Positions 1 to 8,271 are shown, numbered from the stretch's first letter. The stretch: DNA of 64,000 bases from CAVRXQ01 sp963725215 (GCA_963725215.1 CAVRXQ010000007.1:620001-684000); one strand, 5' to 3'. Notes: a model not told the origin generated them from the letters alone. Numbers and translations are program-made.

Positions 1-2
1 TG

Positions 3-896
3 ACGGTCTACGGGGACCTCGATGAGAGTGTCCTCGACGAGATGCCACCCGGACGATCGCCGACCGTCACGCGTTGGATCGACGAGTCCGAAGAGCACCT
101 CGCCTGGGAAAAGATCCGCGTCGAGGTCGCGGCCGGACGACAGGCGTACGTCGTCTGCCCGCTCGTCTCGCCAGGGACCGACGAATTCGAAGACGACGGC
201 TGGTGGGAGATGACCGACGAAGAGATCGAAGAGGCGGCCGGAGAGGGTCGTTTGTTCTTCGAGCGGGACTCGGCTTCGGCTCCACGACGCCCGCCGAGGT
301 CGGCGACGGGCGAGGGGGAGCGCCTTTTGGCCGGCGAACTTCGTGGTGTGCGTCTCGGTGTGCTCCACGGTCAGCTCCCCACGACGCGCAAACAGGAGGT
401 GATGTCGGCGTTCCGTGGTCATGCGATCGACGTCCTCGTCGCGACGACGGTCATCGAGGTCGGCGTCGACGTGCCCGACGCGACCGTGATGGTGATCGAA
501 GACGCGGATCGCTTCGGTATCGCGCAGCTGCACCAGCTTCGCGGGCGGGTCGGACGCGGAACGGAGCCCGCGATCTGCTTCCTTCTCACCGGCGGTGTCG
601 GCGAGGATGCCACGAAGCGTCTTCAAGCCCTCGTCGAATCGAACGACGGATTCGAGCTCGCCGAAGTCGACTTGGAGCTGCGGGGCGAAGGAACCTTGCT
701 CGGCGCTCGGCAAAAGGGCAGCAGCGACCTCCGGCTGGCGTCGCTTCGCGCCCACCGTGACCTCGTCATCCCAGCTCGGAAGGTCGCGAGCCGACTGATC
801 GAGAAAGACCCCTCGCTCGCCAACGAGCCGTTGTTGGCCGACGAACTGCGCATTTTCGTCGGTGAGGAGGAACAGGAGTACCTGCTGCGGTCCTGA
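3..896 (+). CDS. recG: ATP-dependent DNA helicase RecG, C-terminal part (5' partial)
   Basis: RecG is the branch-migration helicase that reverses stalled forks and processes Holliday junctions. The frame is already open at the window edge, so about 297 codons of the C-terminal half are seen. The second RecA-like helicase lobe is intact: motif V reads VATTVIEVGVDVP and motif VI reads QLHQLRGRVGRG, followed by the RecG-specific LELRGEGTLLGARQKG. The first visible residues, TVYGDLDESVLDEMPPGR, are the link that follows the first helicase lobe. The wedge domain and Walker A/B half must lie upstream. The identification is secure; only the start is missing. Confidence 0.95.
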   Translation, partial: TVYGDLDESVLDEMPPGRSPTVTRWIDESEEHLAWEKIRVEVAAGRQAYVVCPLVSPGTDEFEDDGWWEMTDEEIEEAAGEGRLFFERDSASAPRRPPRSATGEGERLLAGELRGVRLGVLHGQLPTTRKQEVMSAFRGHAIDVLVATTVIEVGVDVPDATVMVIEDADRFGIAQLHQLRGRVGRGTEPAICFLLTGGVGEDATKRLQALVESNDGFELAEVDLELRGEGTLLGARQKGSSDLRLASLRAHRDLVIPARKVASRLIEKDPSLANEPLLADELRIFVGEEEQEYLLRS

Positions 897-926
897 GCCG
901 ATAGGGGAGTCCTGGCGTGCCCGTAT

Positions 927-932
927 TAACGT
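927..932 (+). promoter_or_regulatory. -10 element TAACGT, 6 nt before the mannosyltransferase start
   Basis: TAACGT fits the actinobacterial TAnnnT -10 pattern and lies 6 nt before the ATG at 939, so transcription would begin at or next to the start codon. No good -35 box is visible. Confidence 0.5.
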
Positions 933-938
933 GCGGCG

Positions 939-1682
939 ATGCGCGTCCTCGTCGTGCTGCCGACTTACAACGAGCGCGAGAACATCGAAAAGGTCCTACG
1001 CGCCGTTCGTCGCGCCGAGCCGGATGTCGCGATCTTGGTCGTCGACGACTCGAGCCCCGATGGGACAGCCGAGATCGCGAAGGAAAACGCCGCCGATCTC
1101 GGCGGCGTCGAGGTCCTCGTGCGCCCCGGGAAAAGTGGCCTCGGCAGCGCGTATCGAGAGGGTTTCCGCTGGGGGATTGCTCAGGGATACGAGGTCTGCG
1201 TCGAGATGGACGCGGATCTCTCCCACGATCCCGCGGCGCTCGGAGATCTGCTTGCGCCGATCTCGAGCGGCGACGCGGACGTCGTCATCGGCTCGCGCTA
1301 CGTGCCGGGGGGATCAATCCCGCAATGGAGCTTCTCGCGGCGGCTTTTGTCGCGACTTGGGAACATCTATTCAAAGGTGATGCTCGGGCTCTCCGTCGAG
1401 GATTCGACGGCGGGGTATCGCGCCTACGCCGCATCGGTGATCGAGGGGATCAATCTCGATCTCGTGCGCGCCGACAGCTACGGATTTCAGATCGAGATGA
1501 CGTACCGAGCCCAAAGATCGGGAGCCCGCATCGTCGAGGTGCCGATCCACTTCACCGACCGCGTCGAAGGTTCCTCGAAGATGTCGACGTTCACCGTCGT
1601 CGAGGCTCTCATCCTTGTCACGTGGTGGGGACTGCGGCGGATGCTGCGTCTCGCGTCGTCTCGCCTCGGGGCGCACCGATAG
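939..1682 (+). CDS. Polyprenol-phosphate mannose synthase-like family 2 glycosyltransferase
   Basis: A 247-residue GT-A glycosyltransferase of the dolichol/polyprenol-phosphate mannosyltransferase (DPM1/Ppm1 catalytic) type. It would move mannose from GDP-mannose to a polyprenyl phosphate on the inner membrane face, feeding lipoglycan or protein mannosylation. It begins with the family's LPTYNERENI nucleotide-binding segment. The metal-binding DxD is D91-x-D93 in MDADLSHDP, and VVDDSSPDGT is at about 35-43. There is no C-terminal membrane domain, as in the soluble catalytic forms. It stands between recG and rsmD. Sugar specificity is inferred from the family; a glucose-specific enzyme cannot be excluded. 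Confidence 0.85.
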   Translation: MRVLVVLPTYNERENIEKVLRAVRRAEPDVAILVVDDSSPDGTAEIAKENAADLGGVEVLVRPGKSGLGSAYREGFRWGIAQGYEVCVEMDADLSHDPAALGDLLAPISSGDADVVIGSRYVPGGSIPQWSFSRRLLSRLGNIYSKVMLGLSVEDSTAGYRAYAASVIEGINLDLVRADSYGFQIEMTYRAQRSGARIVEVPIHFTDRVEGSSKMSTFTVVEALILVTWWGLRRMLRLASSRLGAHR

Positions 1683-1738
1683 CGATCGGACCGCCGTCCG
1701 TCTCTCATCTCTGCTCTTCTTTGCCGTAGAACTCTCTG

Positions 1739-2290
1739 ATGCGGGTGATCGCGGGAGAGGCGAAGGGGCGCAAGCTCGTCTCTCCGAGATCGCCATCGAT
1801 CCGTCCGACGTCTGACCGCGTGCGCGAGGCGATCTTCGACGTCCTCACCCACCTCGACGTCATCGAAGACGCCGTCGTCGTTGACCTGTTCGCCGGAACC
1901 GGAGCGCTCGGCATCGAGGCTCTGAGCAGAGGGGCGCGCTTCGCGACTTTCGTCGACGACGACCGGGAGGCGATCGCTGTGATCGAACAGAACCTCGAAC
2001 GCACCGGTCTCTCCTCGAACGCCGACGTGGTGCGCGCCGACGCGATCGCCTGGTGCCGGCGCGGCCGCCGCGTCGACGTCGCGTTCTGCGACCCTCCATA
2101 CGACTTCGCGGATTGGAGTGGTCTTCTCCGGGTCCTCCCGTCAGATCTCGCGGTGTTGGAGTCGCGGACCGAGGTCGAAGTGACTTCTCCCTGGTCAGTC
2201 CACCGTCGCTACCGTCACGGCGGTACGCTCGTCACCGTGGCCGTGAAGTCTCCTCTCGTGCCGCTGGCGGAAAAAGAGGAGGATCGGTGA
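1739..2290 (+). CDS. rsmD: 16S rRNA (guanine(966)-N2)-methyltransferase RsmD
   Basis: RsmD methylates G966 of 16S rRNA in assembled 30S subunits using S-adenosylmethionine. The 183-residue product starts with the family signature MRVIAGEAKGRKL. It has the SAM-binding DLFAGTGALG loop at about 49-58 and the catalytic DPPY motif at 118-121. A TAGAAC hexamer 6 nt before the ATG is an imperfect match to the -10 pattern seen at other genes here. The stop overlaps the GTG of coaD (GTGA), so the two are probably translationally coupled; this rsmD-coaD pair is common in bacteria. Confidence 0.95.
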   Translation: MRVIAGEAKGRKLVSPRSPSIRPTSDRVREAIFDVLTHLDVIEDAVVVDLFAGTGALGIEALSRGARFATFVDDDREAIAVIEQNLERTGLSSNADVVRADAIAWCRRGRRVDVAFCDPPYDFADWSGLLRVLPSDLAVLESRTEVEVTSPWSVHRRYRHGGTLVTVAVKSPLVPLAEKEEDR

Positions 2291-2766
2291 CGACGGCGCT
2301 GTTCCCCGGATCCTTCGATCCGTTCCACAACGGGCACTTGGAGGTCGTCGAACGCGCGCACCGCCTGTTCGACGGGGTCGTCGTCGCCGTTTTGCGGAAC
2401 TCGGGCAAACCCGAGCCGCTGTTGTCGGTCGAGGCGCGGGTGGAAAGCGTCTCGGAGTGCGTGGAGGGCTTCGGGAACGTCAAGGTGGTGACGATGCAGA
2501 CCCTCGCCGTCGAAGTCGCCCGGCAGTTCGGCGCGACGGTGATCGTGAAGGGGCTGCGAGCGGTTTCGGACTTCGAGAACGAATTGCAAATGGCGCAGAT
2601 GAATCAACAGATCTCGGGCATCGAAACGGTGATGCTGCCGACAGGCTCGACGTACTCGTTCATCTCGTCGCGCCTTGTCCGCGAGATCGCCCGTTTCGGC
2701 GGCGACGTCTCGGCTTTCGTCCCGGACCCCGTGCTGAGGCGGATGAAAGAGGCCCTCAGTGACTGA
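2287..2766 (+). CDS. coaD: Phosphopantetheine adenylyltransferase (CoaD)
   Basis: CoaD makes dephospho-CoA from 4'-phosphopantetheine and ATP, the fourth step of coenzyme A synthesis. The GTG at 2287 overlaps the rsmD stop and gives the expected N-terminus MTTALFPGSFDPFHNGH, with the nucleotidyltransferase HxGH motif at residues 14-17. The ISSRLVRE segment near the C-terminus is the second nucleotide-binding signature. At 159 residues it matches the usual length. A longer reading upstream in the same frame overlaps rsmD and has no homology, so it was not used. It overlaps the next gene by 8 bp. Confidence 0.96.
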   Translation: MTTALFPGSFDPFHNGHLEVVERAHRLFDGVVVAVLRNSGKPEPLLSVEARVESVSECVEGFGNVKVVTMQTLAVEVARQFGATVIVKGLRAVSDFENELQMAQMNQQISGIETVMLPTGSTYSFISSRLVREIARFGGDVSAFVPDPVLRRMKEALSD

Positions 2767-3328
2767 GTTCGACCTCGACGAGGCGTTGGAAGAAGAGCCT
2801 GTTACCGAGCAATCTGCGAGCACGGCCGACCTCTTGGACGAGCTCGCCGCGGAGATCGAAGGGGCGAAATCGATGCCGCTCTCGTCCTCGGCGATCGTCA
2901 GTCGCGAGGAGCTTTTGGAGCTGATCAACGAAGCGCGCGCGATCCTCCCGGCCGAGGTTTCGCGGGCGAGGCGGGTGCTCATTGACCACGAGGAGCTGCT
3001 TGCGAGGGCAGAGCGCGAGGCAGACGAGATCCTCGACGACGCGCGCTCCCAGGCCGCCCACATCGTGCAGCGGACCGAGATCGTCCGCCAGGCGCGCAAG
3101 CAGGCCGAACGGGTGATCGCCGACGCGGAGTCAGAGGCGCGAAGGATCCAACACGAAGCCGACGACTACGTCGACCGCAAGCTCGCGGCCTTCGAGATCG
3201 TGCTCGACCGTACGATCCGCACTGTGCGCGCCGGAAGGGACCGCCTCACGGTGGTCGAAGAAGACGAGGAGCCAGTAGAGGAGGAGCTCCAAGAAGGGGA
3301 CGGCTTTTTCGACCAGGACCATCGATGA
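2759..3328 (+). CDS. DivIVA/SepIVA-like coiled-coil protein
   Basis: A 189-residue charged protein that is mostly helical and probably a coiled coil between about residues 45 and 155 (runs such as EREADEILDDARSQAA). Both ends are acidic. In mycobacteria the septal factor SepIVA, a DivIVA-domain protein, sits directly beside the YceD (DUF177) gene, and this gene has the same position, so a role in cell-envelope or septum organisation is a reasonable inference. The coiled coil also resembles F0F1 subunit b, a common misannotation. The GTG start overlaps the end of coaD. Function is not proven by any catalytic motif. Confidence 0.65.
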   Translation: MTEFDLDEALEEEPVTEQSASTADLLDELAAEIEGAKSMPLSSSAIVSREELLELINEARAILPAEVSRARRVLIDHEELLARAEREADEILDDARSQAAHIVQRTEIVRQARKQAERVIADAESEARRIQHEADDYVDRKLAAFEIVLDRTIRTVRAGRDRLTVVEEDEEPVEEELQEGDGFFDQDHR

Positions 3329-3341
3329 GAAGGCCGCGCCG

Positions 3342-3848
3342 ATGAGCCCGGCGCGCCTATCCCGAGGTCTCGTCGCCCCGGTCGCCGCGCTGCGGAAGGT
3401 GCCTGGTTCGCGCCTCCCCGTCGAGGCGACGCTTCCCGCTGACGGCTACTTCGTGAGCGGCTCGCGCGTCGAAGACCGAACGCCCGTGAAGGTCGATCTG
3501 GCGCTCGACTCCGCGCACGAGGGGATCGTCGTCTCTGGGACGGTTCGGGCCCAATGGGTCGGGGAATGCCGGCGCTGTCTCGAAGAAGCCCGCGGCGACC
3601 TTGTCGTCGAGGTGCGCGAGCTATGCGTCGAAGGCGCGGTCGACGACACGACGTATCCGATCCGCAACGACGAGATCGACCTCGGGGAGATCGTCCACGA
3701 CGCGTGTATCCTCGATTTGCCACTCGCGCCCCTGTGCCGGGAAGACTGCCGGGGGCTCTGCCCCGAGTGCGGCGCCAACTGGAACCTGGAGACGTGCCCG
3801 CACGCCGATGGTGTCGCTCGCTTCGGGGTCATCGAGGGCGGCGCGTAG
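3342..3848 (+). CDS. yceD: DUF177/YceD family rRNA accumulation protein
   Basis: A 168-residue member of the YceD family, proteins needed for normal 23S rRNA levels and almost always encoded just before rpmF, as here. The family-typical Cys cluster is near the C-terminus: LCREDCRGLCPECG followed by NLETCPH, likely a zinc site. The N-terminal half is a beta-rich domain without obvious motifs. The ATG at 3342 lies 13 bp after the preceding stop. Placement and Cys pattern make the family call firm; the molecular mechanism is not well known. Confidence 0.85.
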   Translation: MSPARLSRGLVAPVAALRKVPGSRLPVEATLPADGYFVSGSRVEDRTPVKVDLALDSAHEGIVVSGTVRAQWVGECRRCLEEARGDLVVEVRELCVEGAVDDTTYPIRNDEIDLGEIVHDACILDLPLAPLCREDCRGLCPECGANWNLETCPHADGVARFGVIEGGA

Positions 3849-3879
3849 CAGCCGGTTGGCGGATCGAAGGTAGGAGCAA

Positions 3880-4059
3880 ATGCCTGTCCCGAAGAAAAAG
3901 ACCTCGAAGTCGAAAAGCCGCAGCCGTCGTGCCGCGGCCTGGCGGCTCGACGCCCCCGCCCAGAGCCGCTGCCCGAACTGCCACCAGGCGAAGGTTCCCC
4001 ACGTCGTCTGCCCGAACTGCGGGTGGTACAAGGGTCGCCAAGCGATCGAGGTGGACTGA
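3880..4059 (+). CDS. rpmF: 50S ribosomal protein L32
   Basis: A 59-residue ribosomal protein too short for most ORF callers. It starts MPVPKKKTSKSKSRSRRA, the conserved basic L32 N-terminus, and carries two CPNC pairs (CPNCHQAK and CPNCGWYKG) that form a zinc ribbon. A GGAG Shine-Dalgarno lies at 3873-3876 before the ATG. It follows yceD and precedes plsX, the classic yceD-rpmF-plsX order. All four cysteines are kept, so this is the zinc-binding (C+) paralogue type. Confidence 0.96.
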   Translation: MPVPKKKTSKSKSRSRRAAAWRLDAPAQSRCPNCHQAKVPHVVCPNCGWYKGRQAIEVD

Positions 4060-5036
4060 TCCTCCCGGTCGCGCTCGACGCGCTCGGCGGGGACAAGGCC
4101 CCGGGCGAGATCGTCGAAGGGGCCAAGCGCGCCCACGACGAACTCGGGACCCCGGTCCTTCTCGTCGGACCTGACGACGGGAGCCTCGGCGACATCGGCG
4201 ATTTGGATCTCCTCCCCGCGTACGAGACCGTCGGCATGGAGGAGGACCCGGCACGGGCGGTGCGGTCAAAGCGCGACTCGACGATCGTGCGCTGCGCGGA
4301 GGCCGTCGCCGACGGCAAGGCCTCGGCGATGGTGAGCGCCGGGAACACCGGGGCGGCGATGGCGAGCGCGCTGTTGCGGATGGGACGGCTGAAGGGTGTC
4401 GCGCGCCCGGCGATCGCGACACCGCTTCCGATCGCGTCGGGCGGCAACCCGACCGTGCTCATCGACGCCGGCGCGAACCCGGAATGCCGGCCGGAGTGGC
4501 TCGTGCAGTTCGCGCAGATGGGGGTGGCGTACTCGGAGAGTCGGTACGGGACCGACAAACCGTCGGTCGCGCTGTTGTCGAACGGCGAGGAAGCGTCGAA
4601 AGGCAGCGAGCTCGTGAAACAGACCCGTCCGCTGCTCGCGGCAGCTGAGGGGCTCCGCTTTGTCGGCAACGTCGAAGGACGAAATCTCCTCCAAGGCGGT
4701 GTCGACGTCGTCGTCACCGACGGCTTCACGGGAAACGTTGCGCTGAAGGCGTTGGAAGGCGCCCTCACCGCCTTTGTCGGGATCCTGGGCCAGGTGTTCT
4801 CGGAGTCTCCGGAGAACAAGGCGGCGAGCGATGTGTTGTTGCCGTCGCTATTGAAGTACGCGCACTACATCGATCCCGAAGAGACGGGCGGCGCGCTGTT
4901 GCTGGGCGTCAAAGGCGTCTGTGTGATCAGCCACGGGAGCTCGTCGGCGCGGGCGATCTACAACGCGATCAAAGTCGCCGCGGATCTCGTCGAAGCGGAT
5001 CTCGTCGGAAAGGTCGGCGCGGCAGTCGCCCGATAA
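4023..5036 (+). CDS. plsX: Phosphate acyltransferase PlsX
   Basis: PlsX converts acyl-ACP to acyl-phosphate, the first step of membrane phospholipid synthesis with PlsY. The core begins LPVALDALGGDKAPGEIVEGA, matching the family's DxxGGD N-terminus, and continues through SAGNTGA and the DGFTGN segment. The start is uncertain. GTG at 4023 gives 337 residues but overlaps rpmF by 37 bp. CTG at 4056 overlaps the rpmF stop by 4 bp and gives a more usual N-terminus. Normally acpP follows directly; here a TnpB gene intervenes. Confidence 0.93.
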   Translation: MVQGSPSDRGGLILPVALDALGGDKAPGEIVEGAKRAHDELGTPVLLVGPDDGSLGDIGDLDLLPAYETVGMEEDPARAVRSKRDSTIVRCAEAVADGKASAMVSAGNTGAAMASALLRMGRLKGVARPAIATPLPIASGGNPTVLIDAGANPECRPEWLVQFAQMGVAYSESRYGTDKPSVALLSNGEEASKGSELVKQTRPLLAAAEGLRFVGNVEGRNLLQGGVDVVVTDGFTGNVALKALEGALTAFVGILGQVFSESPENKAASDVLLPSLLKYAHYIDPEETGGALLLGVKGVCVISHGSSSARAIYNAIKVAADLVEADLVGKVGAAVAR

Positions 5037-5108
5037 GGTCCCAGGCTCGTTTCATCGGGGGTTCTCAGCGCGACGACGTGTGGTAACGGCGCCGATACAC
5101 CCCTTCGC

Positions 5109-5114
5109 TACCTT
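5109..5114 (+). promoter_or_regulatory. -10 element TACCTT, 6 nt before tnpB
   Basis: TACCTT ends 6 nt before the tnpB ATG, so the transposon-associated gene may be transcribed as a leaderless mRNA from its own promoter instead of only by read-through from plsX. Confidence 0.4.
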
Positions 5115-5120
5115 GCCGCC

Positions 5121-6299
5121 ATGTCCCGCGAGGGGTGCCGAACCTTTTCCTTCCGGCTCTATCCGACCGTCCGTCAACAGGTCGCTCTCACGCACCTGTT
5201 TGATCTGCAGCGCGAGCTCTACAACGCGGCATTGGAAGCGCGCCGCGGCGCGTGGGCGTGGGAGAAGCGCTCGACTTCGTTTTTCGACGATTGCAAGGTG
5301 CTCACCGAGCTTCGTGACGCGCGGCCAGACGTGCTCTTCTTCGGGGTCACAGTCTGTCGCGGCACGCTTAAGCGCCTCGATCGTGCATATTCCGCCTTTT
5401 ATCGCCGGTGTGCCAAAGGTGAAAAACCCGGCTACCCACGCTTCCGCTCGCGTAGCCGCTTCGACTCGGTGCAGTACGAGGACCGTTCCAGTTGGCGACT
5501 CGACGAGGAGGCGTCCCGCTTGCGCCTGCAAGGGATCGGGGCGGTGAAGGTGAAGCTGCATCGGCCAGTGCGCGGGATCCCGAAGGTGATCACCGTGAAG
5601 CGCGAGGGGCGGCACTGGATCGTCGCGATCCGCTGTGTCGAGGTGCCGAAGAACCCGCTTCCGATCACTTTGAAGGAAGTCGGCATCGACCTCGGCGTCG
5701 GAATCCTCGTCGCGACGTCCGACGGGAAGCTCGTCAAGTCCGGGAGGTTCCTCATAAACGAAGAAGCGCGCCTAAAGAAGGCCCAGCAAGTCGTCTCGCG
5801 GCGACACTGTGGATCGAAAAGGAAGCGTCGGGCCGTGCAACGCGTCGGTGCGATCCATCGGGGGATCGCGAAGAAGAGGAACGACCTCCTCCACAAGACC
5901 TCTCGGGCTTTGGTCGACGACTACGACCTGATCTGTCACGAGGAATTGAAGACCTCGAAGATGACGAGGCGGCCAAAGCCGCGACGAGACGCGAAAGGGG
6001 GTTACGAGAAAAACGGCGCCCGGGCAAAGTCCGGGCTTAACAAATCGATCAACGACTCAGGATGGTCAACGTTGTTAGCGATGATCGCCTACAAAGCGGA
6101 AGATGCTGGTAGGCAAGTGATCGCGGTCGACCCACGCAACACTTCGAGAAGGTGCGCGAAGTGCGGATACGTCGACAAGCACAACCGCCGCGGCGTGCGG
6201 TTTTGCTGTCTTTCTTGTGGACACGAAGCCCACGCCGATCTGAACGCCGCGGTGAACATCCTTCGGGCCGGTAGGGCCCGGCAGCTTCGCGCTGCGTAG
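5121..6299 (+). mobile_element. tnpB: TnpB (IS200/IS605 OrfB) RNA-guided nuclease, lone element without tnpA
   Basis: A complete 392-residue TnpB, the RNA-guided endonuclease of IS200/IS605-type elements and relative of Cas12. The RuvC-like site looks intact: D190 in EVGIDLGVGI, E274 in CHEELKTSKM and D373 in HADLNAAVN. A zinc ribbon is formed by C345-x2-C348 and C363-x2-C366. The N-terminal half is the wedge/REC region (FRLYPTVRQQ). No tnpA (Y1 transposase) is nearby, so the element would move only with TnpA supplied in trans. It is inserted between plsX and acpP. The 3' end overlaps a run of hairpins that may be its guide RNA. Nothing suggests decay. Confidence 0.92.
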
Positions 6300-6320
6300 G
6301 GCGACTAGCTCACTGCCCTA
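6200..6320 (+). ncRNA. Candidate omega-RNA (guide RNA) at the 3' end of tnpB
   Basis: TnpB guide RNAs usually derive from the 3' end of the gene and the right element end. Here three hairpins follow each other: CGGGCC/GGCCCG at 6264-6269 and 6275-6280 (loop GGTAG), GCAGC/GCTGC at 6281-6285 and 6291-6295 (loop TTCGC), and TAGGGC/GCCCTA at 6297-6302 and 6315-6320, the last including the stop codon. The guide would be the sequence just beyond the element's right end, probably soon after 6320. The 5' limit is arbitrary and the assignment is inferred from structure and position. Confidence 0.45.
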
Positions 6321-6355
6321 ACATCGCCGAACCGACGGATCGAACGGAGGGATCG

Positions 6356-6646
6356 GTGGCCGTAGAGGGTCAGACACCGAAAATGAACAGAGCAGAGGTG
6401 CTGGAGCTCGTCCGTACGCAGCTCGCAGACATCTTGGAGATCTCGCCCGACAAGATCAACGAGTCGTCGTCGTTCACCGAGGACTTGGACGCGGATTCGC
6501 TCGCGTTGATCGAACTCGTCGAATCGTTGGAAGAAGAGCTCCGCCGCCAAGTCGCCGGATTTCGCATCGACGACGAGGACCTCGAAGATCTGCGCACCGT
6601 GCGCGACGCCGTCGATTACGTGACGGCGAAGCTCGAGCAGAGCTGA
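6356..6646 (+). CDS. acpP: Acyl carrier protein
   Basis: A 96-residue acidic acyl carrier protein. Phosphopantetheine attaches to Ser48 in the motif DADSLALIEL. A strong Shine-Dalgarno, GGAGG at 6345-6349, precedes the GTG at 6356; an internal ATG at 6383 would give an 87-residue protein closer to the usual size. An insertion near residues 60-75 makes it slightly longer than E. coli AcpP. It precedes rnc, and before the TnpB insertion would have followed plsX, giving the usual plsX-acpP-rnc order. Confidence 0.93.
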   Translation: MAVEGQTPKMNRAEVLELVRTQLADILEISPDKINESSSFTEDLDADSLALIELVESLEEELRRQVAGFRIDDEDLEDLRTVRDAVDYVTAKLEQS

Positions 6647-6656
6647 TTCGCCACAG

Positions 6657-7364
6657 GTGTCGGAACAGAGCGCCCACGACCAGGAACGCAAGGGCCTCGC
6701 GGACCGCATCGGCCGGTCGCTCGTCACGACCGGATTGCTCAGGGCGGCGCTCGTCCACCGATCATTCTGCGCCGAGCATTCCGGTGAGATTTCGAACGAG
6801 CGCCTGGAGTTCTTGGGTGACGCGGTGCTCGGCCTCATCGTCACGGACCACCTGGTGCGGATGTACCCCCAACTCCCAGAAGGCGACCTGACGCGCATTC
6901 GCGCCGAGGTCGTGAGCACCGCCGCGCTCGCGCCGGTGGCCGCCGATATCGGCATCGGCGAAGCGCTGCTGCTCGGGCGGGGCGAAGAGCTCTCGGGAGG
7001 GCGACAAAAGGCCTCGATCCTCTCCGACGCCTTCGAAGCGCTGATCGCGGCGGCGTTCTTGTCGAGCGGGCTCGAATCGACCGCGAACTTCGTTCTGTCG
7101 CTGCTCGAGGACTCGATCCGAGAGATCGCGGAGCGCGGCGAACTCGGCGATTCGAAGAACCGGCTCCAGGAGCTGGCGAGCCGGCTTGGCCTATCGGGAC
7201 CGAGCTACGAGGTGCGCGAAGAAGGTCCCGATCACGCGCGCCGCTTCTTCGCCGTCGTTCGCGTCGGCGACCACATCGCCTCTGGGGGAGGAGACTCGAA
7301 ACGCCGCGCCGAACAGGCGGCGGCCACGGCCGCGCTGGCGGCGATCGGCAAGAGCGGTCGCTGA
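6657..7364 (+). CDS. rnc: Ribonuclease III
   Basis: RNase III cuts double-stranded RNA in rRNA precursors and regulatory RNAs. The catalytic signature ERLEFLGDAVLGL is at residues 48-60, with a second acidic cluster in the DAFEALIAA segment that completes the two-metal site. A double-stranded RNA-binding domain occupies about residues 155-232 (NRLQELASRLG to SKRRAEQAAA). The 235-residue length is normal. The GTG start lies 10 bp after the acpP stop. The end abuts mutM. Confidence 0.96.
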   Translation: MSEQSAHDQERKGLADRIGRSLVTTGLLRAALVHRSFCAEHSGEISNERLEFLGDAVLGLIVTDHLVRMYPQLPEGDLTRIRAEVVSTAALAPVAADIGIGEALLLGRGEELSGGRQKASILSDAFEALIAAAFLSSGLESTANFVLSLLEDSIREIAERGELGDSKNRLQELASRLGLSGPSYEVREEGPDHARRFFAVVRVGDHIASGGGDSKRRAEQAAATAALAAIGKSGR

Positions 7365-7365
7365 G

Positions 7366-8196
7366 TTGCCCGAGCTTCCCGAGGTCGAGACGGTCCGCAG
7401 GGGCATCGAAAAGGCCATCGTCGGCGCAACGATCGTCGACGCCAAGGTAAGCGGGAAACGGACCGTCCGACGTCAGCCGGTCCGCCAGTTCGAGGCGCTC
7501 TTGTCCGGGCGGCGCGTGCTCGGATGCGACCGTCGCGGCAAGTACCTGCTCGTCGGGCTCGACCGCGGCACCTTGGTTGTCCACCTGCGGATGAGCGGCC
7601 AGCTCTCGCTGCACGACGACGCGAACGACGAGGTCGTCCCGCACACCCACGCCCGCTTCTCCCTGGACGACGGTCGAGAGCTGCGCTTCGTCGATCCGCG
7701 GACCTTCGGGGAGCTTTTCGTCACCTCGAAGGAAGGGATCGCGCTCGAGACGGTGCTCTCCTCTTTGGGGCGTGACCCGCTCGTCGAAGGGGTGGATGCG
7801 GCGTATCTCGGCGCTCAGTTCTCCGGACGGCGGACCACGCTGAAGGCGGTTTTGTTGGACCAGCAGCGGATCTGCGGTATCGGGAACATCTACGGCGACG
7901 AGATCTGCTTCGAGTCCAAGATCCGACCGGACCGCAAGGTGGGATCACTCGGGATGGCCGAGATCGAGCGCATCGTGGTCGCGATCGACGACGTCCTCGA
8001 ACGTGCCATCGAAGACGGCGGGTCGTCGCTGAAGGACGAGCGCTACCGCGACCTGCTCGGAGAGCTCGGCCGATTCCAGCAACGCCTCTCCGTCTATGGC
8101 CGCGCGGGGATGGAATGCCCGCGCTGTGGCTCGACGATCGAGCGTCTCGTCGTCGCCGGGCGCTCGGCTCATTTCTGCGCCAACTGCCAGCACTGA
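7366..8196 (+). CDS. mutM: Formamidopyrimidine-DNA glycosylase (Fpg/MutM)
   Basis: Fpg excises 8-oxoguanine and formamidopyrimidines and cuts the abasic site. The chemistry needs proline at position 2, so the start is fixed: TTG at 7366 gives MPELPEVETVRRG with catalytic P2 and E3. A longer frame upstream would bury this proline and cannot be right. Lys59 in RRGKYLL is the family's conserved DNA-contacting lysine. The C-terminal zinc finger is CPRCG with CANCQH. At 276 residues it is typical. It starts 1 bp after the rnc stop. Confidence 0.96.
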   Translation: MPELPEVETVRRGIEKAIVGATIVDAKVSGKRTVRRQPVRQFEALLSGRRVLGCDRRGKYLLVGLDRGTLVVHLRMSGQLSLHDDANDEVVPHTHARFSLDDGRELRFVDPRTFGELFVTSKEGIALETVLSSLGRDPLVEGVDAAYLGAQFSGRRTTLKAVLLDQQRICGIGNIYGDEICFESKIRPDRKVGSLGMAEIERIVVAIDDVLERAIEDGGSSLKDERYRDLLGELGRFQQRLSVYGRAGMECPRCGSTIERLVVAGRSAHFCANCQH

Positions 8197-8256
8197 GGGT
8201 CGGAAGGGTCGATCTTCCCGGCTCGTGAGTGCCCCAGGATTCGCGCGTCACTTCGG

Positions 8257-8262
8257 TAACGT
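8257..8262 (+). promoter_or_regulatory. -10 element TAACGT, 9 nt before smc
   Basis: The same hexamer and spacing occur before ffh. It predicts a leader of only a few nucleotides for the smc-ftsY transcript; no Shine-Dalgarno is seen before the GTG. Confidence 0.5.
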
Positions 8263-8271
8263 GAATCCAAC

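Noticed and set aside
2759..3328. F0F1 ATP synthase subunit b
   Set aside because: No N-terminal membrane helix and no atp genes nearby; the position beside yceD fits the SepIVA/DivIVA type.
3446..4819. 457-codon open frame on the minus strand over yceD, rpmF and plsX
   Set aside because: It is antisense to three clear genes, has Ser/Arg/Pro-rich composition and no homology; G+C-rich DNA gives such shadows.
5037..5120. Left-end hairpin and TAM of the TnpB element
   Set aside because: Only weak, competing stems (GTGT/ACAC) were seen and no boundary can be fixed without an empty site.
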